64,000 nt of DNA, taken from assembly GCA_016868035.1 (NCBI GenBank), contig VGID01000007.1, positions 33,728 to 97,727 on the forward strand, in the 5' to 3' direction. Both the position numbers and the translations under genes were made by a program. The stretch's first letter is position 1. Every line of letters starts with the position of its first letter. This DNA comes from Betaproteobacteria bacterium. GTDB taxonomy: Bacteria > Pseudomonadota > Gammaproteobacteria > Burkholderiales > SG8-41. This document shows positions 53,965 through 63,403 of this stretch, in pieces. The notes under the pieces are model-generated. The model worked only from the letters and a program-made list of their open reading frames with translations, was not told where the DNA came from and searched no databases.

Positions 53965-56900
53965 TCAGGCCGCTTCTTCGGTGAGCTTCATCGCCTCTTC
54001 GATGTCCACCGCCACGACGCGCGAGACTCCCGGCTCCTGCATGGTGATGCCCAGCAGCTGCTCGGCGATCTCCATGGTGATCTTGTTGTGGCTGATGAAC
54101 AGGAACTGGGATTGCTGGGACATTTTCTTCACCAGCTCGCAGAAACGCTCGGTATTGTGGTCGTCGAGCGGTGCGTCCACCTCGTCGAGCAGGCAGAACG
54201 GAGCGGGATTGAGCTGGAACAGCGCGAACACCAGCGCGAGCGCCGTGAGTGCCTTCTCCCCGCCCGAAAGCAGATGGATGGTGGTTGTTTTCTTGCCCGG
54301 CGGCTGCGCGGTCACCTGCACGCCCGCATCGAGGATCTCCTCGCCCGTGAGCACGAGCCGGGCGTGCCCGCCGCCGAACAGCGTGGGGAACATCTCGCCG
54401 AAGTGCCGGTTGACCACATCGAAGGTATGCTGCAGCCGCTCCCGCGTCTCGCGGTCTATCCTCCGGATGGCGTCCTCCAGCGTGGACATTGCCTCGGTGA
54501 GGTCGCGCGACTGCGCGTCGAGATAGTTCTTGCGCTCCCGCGCGGTTTGCAGCTCCTCCAGCGCGGCGAGATTGACCGCCCCGAGCCCCTTGATTTCCTC
54601 GGTGAGCCTCGCGATCTCGGCCTGGAAGGCGCCTGGCCGCGCCCCTTTTTCAAGCAGTTCGCTCAGCTCGTCCTCGCGCGCGCCCGCCTCGTTCAGCTGC
54701 TGCCCGAACTGCTCTTCGTTGAGGCGCGCTTCCTGCTCCTTCAGCCGTACCGCCGCGATCTTCTCCCGCAGCGGCTCGAGTTTCTGCTCGCACCCGTGCC
54801 GTTCCTCGTCGGTAGTCTTGAGCCGCCCCTCCATGCCCTCCAGGGCATCGCGCGCCGCCGCCAGCGCCTGCTCGCATCCGCCCCGGTGCTCGAGCGCACG
54901 TTGGAGCCGCTCCAGCAGCGGTGCCTCCACGTACGCGGAGAGCTCTGCCTGTCGTGTCCCGAGCGTCTTGTTCAGGCGGTCCCCGGTTTCAGAAGATACT
55001 TTAATATTCTGTTTTATCTCATTGATTTTATTATCGCAACTTTGCTTATGGAATGCCGCATGCTGCGCTTCGTCCCGCGCCTGCTGCTGCGCTTCGCGTT
55101 GGCGCTGCAGCACGCCGTCGGCCCGGCGATACAGGTCCGTCGCAAGCTCAACCTGGCCGCGCAGCTCCGTACCGTCTGTCTGCGCCTCCGCGATGCGCGC
55201 CTGCGCCGCTGCCAACGCGTCCGACGCCGAGGCGTGCTGCGCCTCGATCTCGGCCAGCTCCGCTGCGATCTGTTGCGCGCGCTGCCCGACCCGATCGCTG
55301 ATCTCGGCAAGCCGCAGTGCTTCCATCTGCAGTGCGTGCTGCCGTTGTTGCGTGTCGTTGATCGCTGCGCGCATCTCGTCGAGTTGCACGCGCCCTTGCG
55401 CCACCCCCTCCTCCGCCGCGGTGGCCTCCCGGCGCAGTTGTGCCAGTTCCGTGCGCGCATCATCGAGCGACGCGCCGAGCTGCTCGATCTCCCGTTGCCT
55501 GCCGAGCACGCCATGCAGCTCGCTGTCGGGAGCATGAAAACTGACGCTATGGGAAGTGAACAGGTGTCCTTCGTGCGTCACCAGCATGCCACCGGCAGGC
55601 AGCTTCCCCCGCATTTTCAGTGCGGTCTCGGCGTTTGGCGCCACATAGACGTGATGCAGCCAGTCCGCGACCACGGCCTGCGTGCGGCTGTCGACCAGCG
55701 TGACGTGGCGGTGCAACGGCTCGAACTCTGGAAGGCCCACGGTCGGCGCCGCCGCTTCGGACGCGGGTGCGTACACGATCACTTTGCCGGGCGGGGGCTC
55801 GGCCATCCAGTCCCGAACCTGGTCGAGGCGATCGAGACCGATTGCGTTCAGTCGCTCGCGCAGCACCGCCTCGACCGCATCCTCCCAGCCGTCGGCGACC
55901 CGAAGGCCCTGCCATAGCCGCAGTGCCCCGTCCACTCCACGAGATGCGAGCCAGTTCTCGGTATCGGCCCCGCGGCCAAGCCGCTGCTGCAGCTGGGTCA
56001 ATGCGTGCCATCGGCCCTCGAGGGCGGCCAGACGCTGTGACGCGCTCTCGAGCATCGCCTCCTTGTCGCGCAACGCTTCCTCTGCCTGCGGCAGCGCAGC
56101 CTCCCGCTCCGCCACGCTTTCGCGGGCGGCCTTCAGCGCGGCATCGTGCGCGCCGATCTCCTCGTTGATCTGCGCGAGGCGCGCGGTATCGGGAGTCTGC
56201 AGCCCCTCCCGCTCGATGCGCAGCCTTTGCGCGCGCTGTTCCAATTGATCCAGTACCTGCTGCGCGTGCACGCGCTTGGTCTGCTCGACTTCCAGTCCCT
56301 GCTCCGCCTGCGCGAGCGCGCGCTGCAGCTCATCGTAGCGATTGCGCGTCGCACGGAACGCTTCTTCGGCGACAGGGAGCCCCTCCGCCTCGGCCGCAAC
56401 AGCCGCCCCGCAGGTGGTGAGCCGTTGCTCGGCGCGCGCGAGTTCCTCCCGCCATTCCGCGAGGCTCGTTTCCGCGGCGGCGAGCTGCGAGCGCTCGCGC
56501 TCGAGCTCCACGTTCAATTCCGCCACTTCCCGCTCCACGCGGCTCCGGCTCTCGCGCAGGTAAGCGATCTCCTGTTCCAGGCGGGCCGTCTCGGCGTTCG
56601 ATTCGTAAAAGGCCCCCTGCGCGGCGTGCACGATGTCGCTCGCGCGGTAGTGCTGCGAGCGCATCTCCTCGAGCCGCTTCTCGGTCTCGCGCAGCCTTGC
56701 CGCTTCCGCCTCCAGCTCCAGCCCGAGCCGCTCGATCTCCCGGCCATGGCGAACGCGCTGCCCGCCCGCCTCCTGCTTCCTCAACAACCAGAGCAGATTC
56801 TGCGCGGTCCGCAGCTGCCCGTGCATCTCGTGGTAGCGGGTGGCGACGTCGGCCTGTGCCTGCAGGTGCTCGAGCTGCTTGTCCAGCTCCTGCCGGATGT

Positions 56901-57489
56901 CCTCCACGCGCAGCAGGTTCTCGCGCGTGTCCTTCAGCCGCAGCTCCGTCTCGCGGCGCCGTTCCCGGTACTTCGAGACCCCGGCCGCCTCCTCGAGAAA
57001 TATGCGCAGGTCCTCGGGCCTCGCCTCGATCACCCGTGAGATCATGCCCTGTTCGACGATGGCATAGGCGCGGCTGCCCAGGCCCGTTCCCAGGAAGATG
57101 TCCGCCACATCGCGCCGACGCACGTGGAGGTTGTTGATGTAATAGGACGTGGAGTTGCCGTCGCGCTCCAGCACGCGCTTGATCGAGATCTCGGCGTAGC
57201 TCGCCCACTGTCCGCCCGCCATGCCAAGGCTGTTGTCGAACAAGAGCTCGACACTCGCGCGGTTCACCGGCTGGCGCTGGACCGAGCCGTTGAACAAGAC
57301 GTCCTGCATGGTCTCCCCGCGCAGATGGCGCGCGGAAGTTTCACCGAGCACCCAGCGCACCGCATCGATGACGTTGGACTTGCCGCAGCCGTTGGGGCCG
57401 ACGACACCGACCAGCTGGCCGGGAACGGGAATGTGGGTGGGATCTACGAAAGACTTGAAGCCGGCGAGGTTGATCTGCTTGAGGCGCAA
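53965..57489 (-). CDS. smc: Chromosome segregation ATPase SMC
   Basis: 1174 residues from TTG 57489, the normal SMC length; the frame stays open far upstream, but that part is antisense to dapC/dapD/pilU and was rejected. Walker A G-P-N-G-C-G-K-S-N at 31-39, two long coiled coils (about 170-500 and 670-1020) around a hinge (about 510-660), ABC signature L-L-S-G-G-E-K-A-L-T-A and Walker B C-L-L-D-E-V-D-A-P-L-D-D. Condenses and segregates DNA with ScpAB. No strong ribosome binding site is seen. Confidence 0.96.
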   Translation of the reverse strand: MRLKQINLAGFKSFVDPTHIPVPGQLVGVVGPNGCGKSNVIDAVRWVLGETSARHLRGETMQDVLFNGSVQRQPVNRASVELLFDNSLGMAGGQWASYAEISIKRVLERDGNSTSYYINNLHVRRRDVADIFLGTGLGSRAYAIVEQGMISRVIEARPEDLRIFLEEAAGVSKYRERRRETELRLKDTRENLLRVEDIRQELDKQLEHLQAQADVATRYHEMHGQLRTAQNLLWLLRKQEAGGQRVRHGREIERLGLELEAEAARLRETEKRLEEMRSQHYRASDIVHAAQGAFYESNAETARLEQEIAYLRESRSRVEREVAELNVELERERSQLAAAETSLAEWREELARAEQRLTTCGAAVAAEAEGLPVAEEAFRATRNRYDELQRALAQAEQGLEVEQTKRVHAQQVLDQLEQRAQRLRIEREGLQTPDTARLAQINEEIGAHDAALKAARESVAEREAALPQAEEALRDKEAMLESASQRLAALEGRWHALTQLQQRLGRGADTENWLASRGVDGALRLWQGLRVADGWEDAVEAVLRERLNAIGLDRLDQVRDWMAEPPPGKVIVYAPASEAAAPTVGLPEFEPLHRHVTLVDSRTQAVVADWLHHVYVAPNAETALKMRGKLPAGGMLVTHEGHLFTSHSVSFHAPDSELHGVLGRQREIEQLGASLDDARTELAQLRREATAAEEGVAQGRVQLDEMRAAINDTQQRQHALQMEALRLAEISDRVGQRAQQIAAELAEIEAQHASASDALAAAQARIAEAQTDGTELRGQVELATDLYRRADGVLQRQREAQQQARDEAQHAAFHKQSCDNKINEIKQNIKVSSETGDRLNKTLGTRQAELSAYVEAPLLERLQRALEHRGGCEQALAAARDALEGMEGRLKTTDEERHGCEQKLEPLREKIAAVRLKEQEARLNEEQFGQQLNEAGAREDELSELLEKGARPGAFQAEIARLTEEIKGLGAVNLAALEELQTARERKNYLDAQSRDLTEAMSTLEDAIRRIDRETRERLQHTFDVVNRHFGEMFPTLFGGGHARLVLTGEEILDAGVQVTAQPPGKKTTTIHLLSGGEKALTALALVFALFQLNPAPFCLLDEVDAPLDDHNTERFCELVKKMSQQSQFLFISHNKITMEIAEQLLGITMQEPGVSRVVAVDIEEAMKLTEEAA

Positions 57490-57564
57490 TTTGGCGGTGT
57501 CTGTGAGGTTATAATTCGCTGCTGAATTTGCTATGCATTCTAACGGATTTGGGCGATCACGATA

Positions 57565-57984
57565 ATGCCAGCCAAGCCGAGCCGGAAGCTCGAGACTTTC
57601 TCCAACCCGCAGCCCGCGCGCGACTACCGGATTCACATGGAAATACCGGAGTTTACCTGCCTGTGTCCGCGCACCGGGCAGCCGGACTTCGCCACGCTCG
57701 TGCTCGATTACGTGCCCGACCGGCGCTGCGTCGAGCTGAAGAGCCTCAAGCTCTACGTCTGGTCGTACCGCAACGAAGGCGCGTTTCACGAGGCGGTGAC
57801 CAATCGCATCCTCGATGATCTCATCCGGGCCACGCGCCCGCGCTTCATGCGCCTCACGGCGCGGTTCTATGTGCGAGGAGGCATCTTCACCACGGTGACC
57901 GCCGAGCACGTGAAGACCGGCTGGAAGGCCGGCCCCGGCATCGATCACGCCGCGCCGCCAGCGGCTTCCAGCACGCGGGGCTGA
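57565..57984 (+). CDS. queF: 7-cyano-7-deazaguanine reductase QueF (short type)
   Basis: 139 residues, single T-fold domain. C34 (L-C-P-R-T-G-Q-P) is the nucleophile that forms the thioimide, D41 the proton donor, and E-L-K-S-L-K-L-Y is the QueF NADPH-binding signature. It reduces preQ0 to preQ1 for queuosine in tRNA. Divergent from smc; a TATAAT lies at 57510-57515 but lacks a matching -35. Confidence 0.95.
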   Translation: MPAKPSRKLETFSNPQPARDYRIHMEIPEFTCLCPRTGQPDFATLVLDYVPDRRCVELKSLKLYVWSYRNEGAFHEAVTNRILDDLIRATRPRFMRLTARFYVRGGIFTTVTAEHVKTGWKAGPGIDHAAPPAASSTRG

Positions 57985-58011
57985 AGTGCGCCCGTCCACC
58001 CCGGCCCCATC

Positions 58012-59205
58012 GTGAATCCCGATCTCGAACGGCTGCAGAGCTACCCGTTCCAGAAGCTCTCCGCGCTGATCGATGGCGTCAACCCGCCACCCGGGCAGCG
58101 CCCGATCCCGCTGCACATCGGCGAACCCCGGCATCCGACCCCGGAATTCATCCGCCAGGCGGTTGCCGCGAACCTCGACGGGCTTGCCAACTATCCGGCG
58201 ACCCTCGGGGGCGAAGGGCTGCGTACGGCGATCGCGGAATGGCTGGTCCGCCGCTACGGGCTCGAGGCCGTGGACCCCGCGCGCGAGATCATCCCCGTCA
58301 ACGGCAGCCGCGAGGCGCTGTTCGCGTTCGCGCAAGCGGTGATCGACGCCTCCCGCCCCGGCCCGGTGGTGGTGTGTCCCAACCCGTTCTACCAGATTTA
58401 CGAAGGCGCCGCGCTGCTTGCGCACGCGACGCCCCACTACCTCAACACGCTGCCGGAGAAAGACTACGCGCTCGACTTCGAAGAACTGCCGGACGAGGTC
58501 TGGCGCCGCACACAGCTCGTGTACGTGTGTACGCCCGGCAACCCCACCGGCCGCACGATGCCGCTCGCGGAATGGGAGCGCCTGTTCGCGCTTTCCGACC
58601 GCTACGGCTTCGTCATCGCCTCGGACGAGTGCTACTCCGAGATCTACTTCGACGAGGAGCGCCCGCCGCTGGGCGCGCTGCAGGCCGCGCGGCAGCTGGG
58701 GCGCAGCAGTTACCCGCGGCTCGTGATGTTTTCCAGCCTGTCGAAACGCTCCAATGTACCGGGCATGCGCTCGGGCTTCGTTGCCGGGGATGCCGGGATC
58801 CTCAGGAAGTTTCTGCTGTATCGGACCTATCACGGTTGCGCGATGAGCCCGCCCCTGCACGCCGCGAGCATCGCGGCATGGAAAGACGAGGCGCACGTCG
58901 TCGAAAACCGCCGCCTCTACCGCGAGAAGTTCGCAGCGGCGCTCGAAATCCTCGGGCCGGTGCTCGATGTCACAATGCCGGACGCGGCGTTTTATCTCTG
59001 GCCGCGAACTCCGGTTCCGGATCCGGAGTTCGTGCGCGGCCTCTACCGCGGGCAGGGCGTATCCGTGCTGCCTGGAAGCTACCTCGCGCGGGCGGCGCGT
59101 GGTGTCAATCCTGGCCAGGACCGCGTGCGCATCGCGCTCGTCGCGTCGCTCGACGAATGCGTCGAGGCCGCGCGGCGCATCCGCGCGTTTGTCGAATCGC
59201 TTTAA
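58012..59205 (+). CDS. dapC: Succinyldiaminopimelate transaminase DapC
   Basis: 397 residues from GTG 58012. Class I/II PLP aminotransferase: N-G-S-R-E-A-L-F-A cofactor loop, P-G-N-P-T-G, S-D-E-C-Y-S-E-I-Y-F, and the PLP lysine in S-S-L-S-K-R-S-N-V-P-G. It makes N-succinyl-LL-2,6-diaminopimelate in lysine and peptidoglycan synthesis. The downstream dapD (21-bp gap) supplies the preceding step, which supports DapC rather than a generic aminotransferase. Confidence 0.9.
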   Translation: MNPDLERLQSYPFQKLSALIDGVNPPPGQRPIPLHIGEPRHPTPEFIRQAVAANLDGLANYPATLGGEGLRTAIAEWLVRRYGLEAVDPAREIIPVNGSREALFAFAQAVIDASRPGPVVVCPNPFYQIYEGAALLAHATPHYLNTLPEKDYALDFEELPDEVWRRTQLVYVCTPGNPTGRTMPLAEWERLFALSDRYGFVIASDECYSEIYFDEERPPLGALQAARQLGRSSYPRLVMFSSLSKRSNVPGMRSGFVAGDAGILRKFLLYRTYHGCAMSPPLHAASIAAWKDEAHVVENRRLYREKFAAALEILGPVLDVTMPDAAFYLWPRTPVPDPEFVRGLYRGQGVSVLPGSYLARAARGVNPGQDRVRIALVASLDECVEAARRIRAFVESL

Positions 59206-59226
59206 CATCAGGAAAGAGCGCTCCGC

Positions 59227-60048
59227 ATGAAAGAACTGCAAAAGACGATTGAAAATGCCTGGGAGCAGCGCGCGGCGATCAGCGCGGCGAGTGCTTCGCC
59301 GGAAATCAAGCGCGCGGTCGCGGATACCATAGAGCTGCTCGATCAAGGCAGGCTGCGCGTCGCCGAGAAAATCGGCACCGCCTGGGTCACGCACCAGTGG
59401 GCGAAGATGGCGGTGCTGCTGTCCTTCCGGCTGCAGGACAACGTCGTCCTGAAAGGCGGCCACACCCAGTACTATGACAAGGTTCCCGTGAAGTTCTCCG
59501 ATTACACGCCGCAGGCCTTCGCCGACGCGGGCTTTCGCGTCGTGCCGCCGGCCGTGGCGCGCAAAGGGGCGTATATCGCGAAGAACGTGGTCCTGATGCC
59601 CAGCTTCGTCAACATCGGTGCTTACGTGGACGAGGGGACCATGGTGGACACATGGGCGACGGTCGGTTCGTGCGCGCAGATCGGCAAGAACGTGCATCTT
59701 TCCGGCGGCGTTGGCATCGGCGGCGTGCTGGAGCCGGTGCAGGCCAATCCCACGATCATCGAGGACCACTGCTTCATCGGTGCGCGATCGGAGATCGTGG
59801 AAGGCGTGGTGGTCGAGGAAGGGTCCGTGATATCCATGGGGGTCTTCATCGGAGCGAGTACCCGCATCTACCAGCGCAAGACCGGGGAAATCCTGTACGG
59901 ACGGGTCCCGGCGGGCTCGGTGGTGGTGCCGGGCAGCCTGCCCGGGGCGGATGGCAAATGCAGCCTCTACTGCGCGGTCATCGTCAAGCAGGTGGACGCG
60001 AAAACGCGTGCGAAGACCAGCATCAACGAGCTGCTGCGCAGCGACTGA
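59227..60048 (+). CDS. dapD: Tetrahydrodipicolinate N-succinyltransferase
   Basis: 273 residues. Helical N-terminal domain, then a left-handed beta-helix of hexapeptide repeats (about 100-240) with [11 protein letters not shown] and [11 protein letters not shown]. Uses succinyl-CoA in the succinylase branch of lysine/meso-DAP synthesis. Forms an operon with dapC. Confidence 0.96.
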   Translation: MKELQKTIENAWEQRAAISAASASPEIKRAVADTIELLDQGRLRVAEKIGTAWVTHQWAKMAVLLSFRLQDNVVLKGGHTQYYDKVPVKFSDYTPQAFADAGFRVVPPAVARKGAYIAKNVVLMPSFVNIGAYVDEGTMVDTWATVGSCAQIGKNVHLSGGVGIGGVLEPVQANPTIIEDHCFIGARSEIVEGVVVEEGSVISMGVFIGASTRIYQRKTGEILYGRVPAGSVVVPGSLPGADGKCSLYCAVIVKQVDAKTRAKTSINELLRSD

Positions 60049-60103
60049 CCGGCCTCCGCGCCGGGGGGTCGAGCGTTTCTTGCTTTCCATCGCCACCCAA
60101 AAT

Positions 60104-60118
60104 TGGCACAATACTTGC
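60104..60118 (+). promoter_or_regulatory. Sigma-54 (RpoN) -24/-12 promoter
   Basis: TGGCAC (60104-60109), AATAC, TTGC (60115-60118), preceded by T, match TTGGCAC-N5-TTGC exactly with correct spacing. Transcription would start near 60130, and the pilU ATG is at 60157. An RpoN-dependent activator such as PilR would be expected. Confidence 0.8.
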
Positions 60119-60156
60119 GATCCAGCCTGGAATCGTCCCCCGGGGAATAAGCTTCC

Positions 60157-61323
60157 ATGTTCGTGACGCCCCTCTTCAAGCTGATGGCCGACAAGCAGGC
60201 TTCGGACCTGTTCTTCACGGCCGGCGCGCCCATCCAGATCAAGATCAACGGCGTGCTCATGCCGATCAACAACCAGGTGCTCGATCCGGAGCAGGTGAAG
60301 AAGATCTGCTTCGAGCTGATGAGTGAGGTGCAAGTCAAGGAATTCGAGAGCACGAGCGAAATGAATTTCGCCCACCGCGACCGCGTCGCGCAAGGCAACT
60401 TCCGGATCAACATTTTCCGCCAGCGCAACACCGTTGCGATGGTGATCCGCTACGTGAAGCCGGAGGTGCCGCCGATCGACAGTTTGATGCTTCCCCCGAT
60501 ACTCAAGGAACTCATCATGCAGAAGCTCGGGCTGATCCTCGTCGTCGGGGCGACCGGATCGGGCAAGTCGACCACGATGGCGGCGATGATCGACTATCGA
60601 AACACCGTCCAGACCGGGCACATTCTCACCCTCGAGGACCCGATCGAGTTCCTCTTCAAGCACAAGAAGTCCATCGTGAACCAGCGCGAGGTGGGCATGG
60701 ACACCCGCTCCTACGAGCACGGCCTGATCAGTGCCATGCGCGAGGCGCCCGATCTGCTGATGATCGGGGAGATCCGCGACCGCGAGACGCTGCAGACCGT
60801 GCTGTTATTCTCGCAGACCGGCCACCTGTGCCTGTCCACGTTGCACGCGAACAACAGTTACAATGCGCTCAGCCGCGTCATCGGCTTCTTCCCGCGCGAG
60901 ACGCGCGACGCGTTCCTGGCGGACCTCTCCAACGCGCTCCGCGCGGTGATATCGCAGCGGCTGGTGCGCAACAAGGATGGCAAGCGCGTACCGGCGGTCG
61001 AGGTGCTGCTCAACACCAAGCATGTCTCCGAGCTCATCCGGGCGGGCGAGATCGAGCAGATCAAGGAAGCCATGGAGCAGAGCCTTGCTCCGGGATCGCA
61101 GAGCTTCGAGCAGGCGTTATTCGATCTTTACAGCAATGAGACGCTGACGCTCGACGAGGCGATGGCCAACGCGGATTCCCCCACTAACCTGCACTGGTTG
61201 ATCAACAATGCGCCGAAGACTTCCGGCTCGCGCACGCCGGCAGCGCAGCCGGGCGCAGCGAAGCCCACGCAGCCTTCCGACGATCTGTCGAGCATCAAGC
61301 TCAATCTCGACTCCCTCGGATAG
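60157..61323 (+). CDS. pilU: Twitching motility ATPase PilU (PilT family)
   Basis: 388 residues. N-terminal PAS-like domain (about 1-100), then the secretion ATPase core: Walker A V-V-G-A-T-G-S-G-K-S-T near 132, Asp box L-T-L-E-D-P-I-E-F, Walker B L-L-M-I-G-E-I-R-D and His box H-L-C-L-S-T-L-H-A-N-N. The start M-F-V-T-P-L-F-K-L-M-A and the proline-, S- and A-rich C-terminal tail after about 345 fit PilU rather than PilT. It helps retract type IV pili with PilT. A pilT gene does not flank it in this window. Confidence 0.9.
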   Translation: MFVTPLFKLMADKQASDLFFTAGAPIQIKINGVLMPINNQVLDPEQVKKICFELMSEVQVKEFESTSEMNFAHRDRVAQGNFRINIFRQRNTVAMVIRYVKPEVPPIDSLMLPPILKELIMQKLGLILVVGATGSGKSTTMAAMIDYRNTVQTGHILTLEDPIEFLFKHKKSIVNQREVGMDTRSYEHGLISAMREAPDLLMIGEIRDRETLQTVLLFSQTGHLCLSTLHANNSYNALSRVIGFFPRETRDAFLADLSNALRAVISQRLVRNKDGKRVPAVEVLLNTKHVSELIRAGEIEQIKEAMEQSLAPGSQSFEQALFDLYSNETLTLDEAMANADSPTNLHWLINNAPKTSGSRTPAAQPGAAKPTQPSDDLSSIKLNLDSLG

Positions 61324-61352
61324 ACAACACTGAATTCCTGGCGGAGCGCGCT

Positions 61353-62303
61353 TTGCGCGTCCGGGGTCCGCAGACGCTGCGCACCGTAGTCGCCTACGGG
61401 ACTCGCCGTTTTCGAGCGGCCCGGCTGGCTTACGGCCACGGCATGGGCAGTGCCCGCGACGAGGCGGTCTATCTCGCCCTCCACGCGCTGGGCCTTGCGC
61501 CGGGCGCGTACGATGCCGCACGCAATGCCCGGCTCTCTGCCGGCCAGATCGCCCGGGTGCTCGATCTCTACGCGCGGCGCATCCGTGAACGCAAGCCCGC
61601 GGCCTTTCTCACGCGCGAGGCGTGGCTCGGCGAGTTTCGCTTCTACGTGGATGAGCGCGTGATCGTCCCGCGCTCGCACATCGCGGAGCTTTTGCGCGGA
61701 GGCCTCGCCCCGTGGGTGTGCGAACCGGGGGCGATCCGCTCGGCGCTCGACCTTTGCACCGGATCGGGCTGCCTCGCGGTGCTGATCGCAGCATTTTTCC
61801 CTCATTCCCGTGTCGACGCCACGGATGTCTCCCGCAATGCGCTCGCGGTGGCCCGGCGCAACATCGATGCCTACGGGCTGGGAAATCGCGTGAAGCTCTC
61901 TGCTTCCAACCTGTTCCGCGCTCTCGGTAAACGGCGCTACGACCTCATCGTTTCCAATCCGCCGTACGTCACGTCCGCCGCGATGCGCAGATTGCCGCGT
62001 GAATACGGCCATGAACCGGCGCTCGCGCTCGCGGGCGGCGCGAGCGGTCTCGATGCCGTAAGTACGATCCTGCGCGAAGCGCGCGGGCATCTCAATCCCG
62101 GGGGACTGCTGGTCGTCGAAGTAGGCGGCGGGCGCCAGCGCGTCGAGCGTGCTTTCCCGCGCCTGCCCTTCTACTGGCCCGATACCGCAGGCGGGGAGAC
62201 CGTGTTCCTGCTCGAGCGCGAGCAGCTGAAAAGAGGGGATCTTCAAACGCAACGGACGCGACGGACGCAGATGGACGCAGATAAAAAAGCCGGTAAGCGG
62301 TAA
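61353..62303 (+). CDS. prmB: 50S ribosomal protein L3 glutamine N5-methyltransferase PrmB
   Basis: 316 residues from TTG 61353, chosen because GGAG is six bases upstream and because the resulting N-terminus (T-R-R-F ... Y-G-H-G) lines up with PrmB; an ATG at 61443 would cut this off. AdoMet motif L-D-L-C-T-G-S-G-C-L-A-V, and catalytic S-N-P-P-Y-V. The C-terminus is extended by about 20 basic residues that arise from direct repeats of an ACGCAGATGG type and a heptamer (K-A-G-K-R-stop), so repeat DNA has altered the gene end. Confidence 0.9.
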   Translation: MRVRGPQTLRTVVAYGTRRFRAARLAYGHGMGSARDEAVYLALHALGLAPGAYDAARNARLSAGQIARVLDLYARRIRERKPAAFLTREAWLGEFRFYVDERVIVPRSHIAELLRGGLAPWVCEPGAIRSALDLCTGSGCLAVLIAAFFPHSRVDATDVSRNALAVARRNIDAYGLGNRVKLSASNLFRALGKRRYDLIVSNPPYVTSAAMRRLPREYGHEPALALAGGASGLDAVSTILREARGHLNPGGLLVVEVGGGRQRVERAFPRLPFYWPDTAGGETVFLLEREQLKRGDLQTQRTRRTQMDADKKAGKR

Positions 62304-62363
62304 GGGGTAAGCGGTGAGGAGAATGTCAATTTCAGGTTTCTTCCGCGCACTGCTTACCGCTCA
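62294..62363. repeat. Inverted heptamer array (TAAGCGG / CCGCTTA type) at prmB-rluB junction
   Basis: Left arm: TAAGCGG, TAAGGGG, TAAGCGG, TGAGGAG (62294-62321), which includes the prmB stop TAA at 62301. Right arm: CTGCTTA, CCGCTCA (62350-62363). Same unit as the array at 26.2 kb, 36 kb away. Outer direct repeats (GGACGC at 62255-62282; TGTCCTT at 62410-62428) flank it, and the second set encodes the RluB C-terminus. Confidence 0.8.
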
Positions 62364-62388
62364 CGCCTTGCTCGATTTTGACCGGCGT

Positions 62389-63225
62389 CTATCTGCGGCG
62401 GATGCCTGGTGTCCTTTGTGTCCTTCGTGGTTCGGGAATTGGGCTATGCTCGGCGTTCAGCCCCAGTGATGCCAGCAGCTGCCTGATCTCCCGCGGGGGG
62501 AGTTCGACGTGCTGCCCGCGCTTGAGGCGCGGCGGCAGGCTCACGCTGCCGAAACGCACTCGCATCAAACGGCTCACGGTGAGGCCCAGCTCGGCGAACA
62601 TGCGCCGCACCATGCGCTTGCGCCCCTCGCGCACGACGATACGGTACCACCGGTTGGCGCCCTCTCCGCCCTGGAACTCGACGGTCTCGCAGCGCGCCAT
62701 GCCGTCGTCGAGCCGGATTCCCCTGCGCAGGTGCTGCAATTGCTGCTCGCCGAGCCGCCCGCGCACGCGCACCGCGTATTCACGCTCGAGCTCGTAGCGC
62801 GGATGCATCATGCGATTCGCCATCTCGCCCGAGGTCGTGAAGATCAGCAATCCGCAGGTATTGAAGTCGAGGCGTCCCACCGGGAGCCAATTGCTCCCCC
62901 GCAGCTGAGGCAGCCGGCCGAACACGCTCGGCCGACCCGCGGGATCGTTCCGGCTCACGATTTCGCCTTCCGGCTTGTGATACAGAAGCACCCGGGGCAG
63001 CGGCTCCCGCGCGCGTGCCCGCACCACCCGCGAGCCGACCCGCACCACGTCCGTGGGCCCGACGCGCGCTCCGATGCGCGCGGGCGCCCCATTCACGGTC
63101 ACCTGGCCCGCCTGTATGAGCGCCTCCATTTCGCGACGCGATCCGAGCCCCGCCTGGGCCAGGACCTTCTGGAGCTTCTGGGTCGGTCCGGGCTGGGCCC
63201 TCGCACGCTTGCTGTCTTCGGACAA
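62389..63225 (-). CDS. rluB: 23S rRNA pseudouridine synthase RluB (RsuA family)
   Basis: 278 residues from TTG 63225, with GAAAGG upstream; a frame extension to 63282 lacks a ribosome binding site. S4 RNA-binding domain (about 15-75: K-V-L-A-Q-A-G-L-G-S-R-R-E), then the catalytic domain with G-R-L-D-F-N-T-C-G-L (catalytic Asp) and R-M-F-A-E-L-G-L. Isomerises uridine 2605-type residues in 23S rRNA. The final ~17 basic residues derive from repeated TGTCCTT-like DNA. Confidence 0.9.
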   Translation of the reverse strand: MSEDSKRARAQPGPTQKLQKVLAQAGLGSRREMEALIQAGQVTVNGAPARIGARVGPTDVVRVGSRVVRARAREPLPRVLLYHKPEGEIVSRNDPAGRPSVFGRLPQLRGSNWLPVGRLDFNTCGLLIFTTSGEMANRMMHPRYELEREYAVRVRGRLGEQQLQHLRRGIRLDDGMARCETVEFQGGEGANRWYRIVVREGRKRMVRRMFAELGLTVSRLMRVRFGSVSLPPRLKRGQHVELPPREIRQLLASLGLNAEHSPIPEPRRTQRTPGIRRR

Positions 63226-63403
63226 AATACTGCCTTTCCGCGGATGCGTAACGCCATCGCTACCCGATGGCGGGCAGCCCAAGAGGAATATTTTGCTCTG
63301 TCATAGACTTATGCCGTATGCGGCCTTCCGGCACCAAACGGTCGCAAATTGCTGTAGATTTACAGTTCAGCAGTACGGTAGAGCCCGAAACAGGAAAAAT
63401 AAA

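Noticed and set aside
57490..60720. Upstream open frame that would extend SMC to 2251 residues
   Set aside because: It is antisense to queF, dapC, dapD and part of pilU, and the translation has H/D/R-rich shadow composition. SMC proteins begin at the M/L-R-L-K-Q-I motif.
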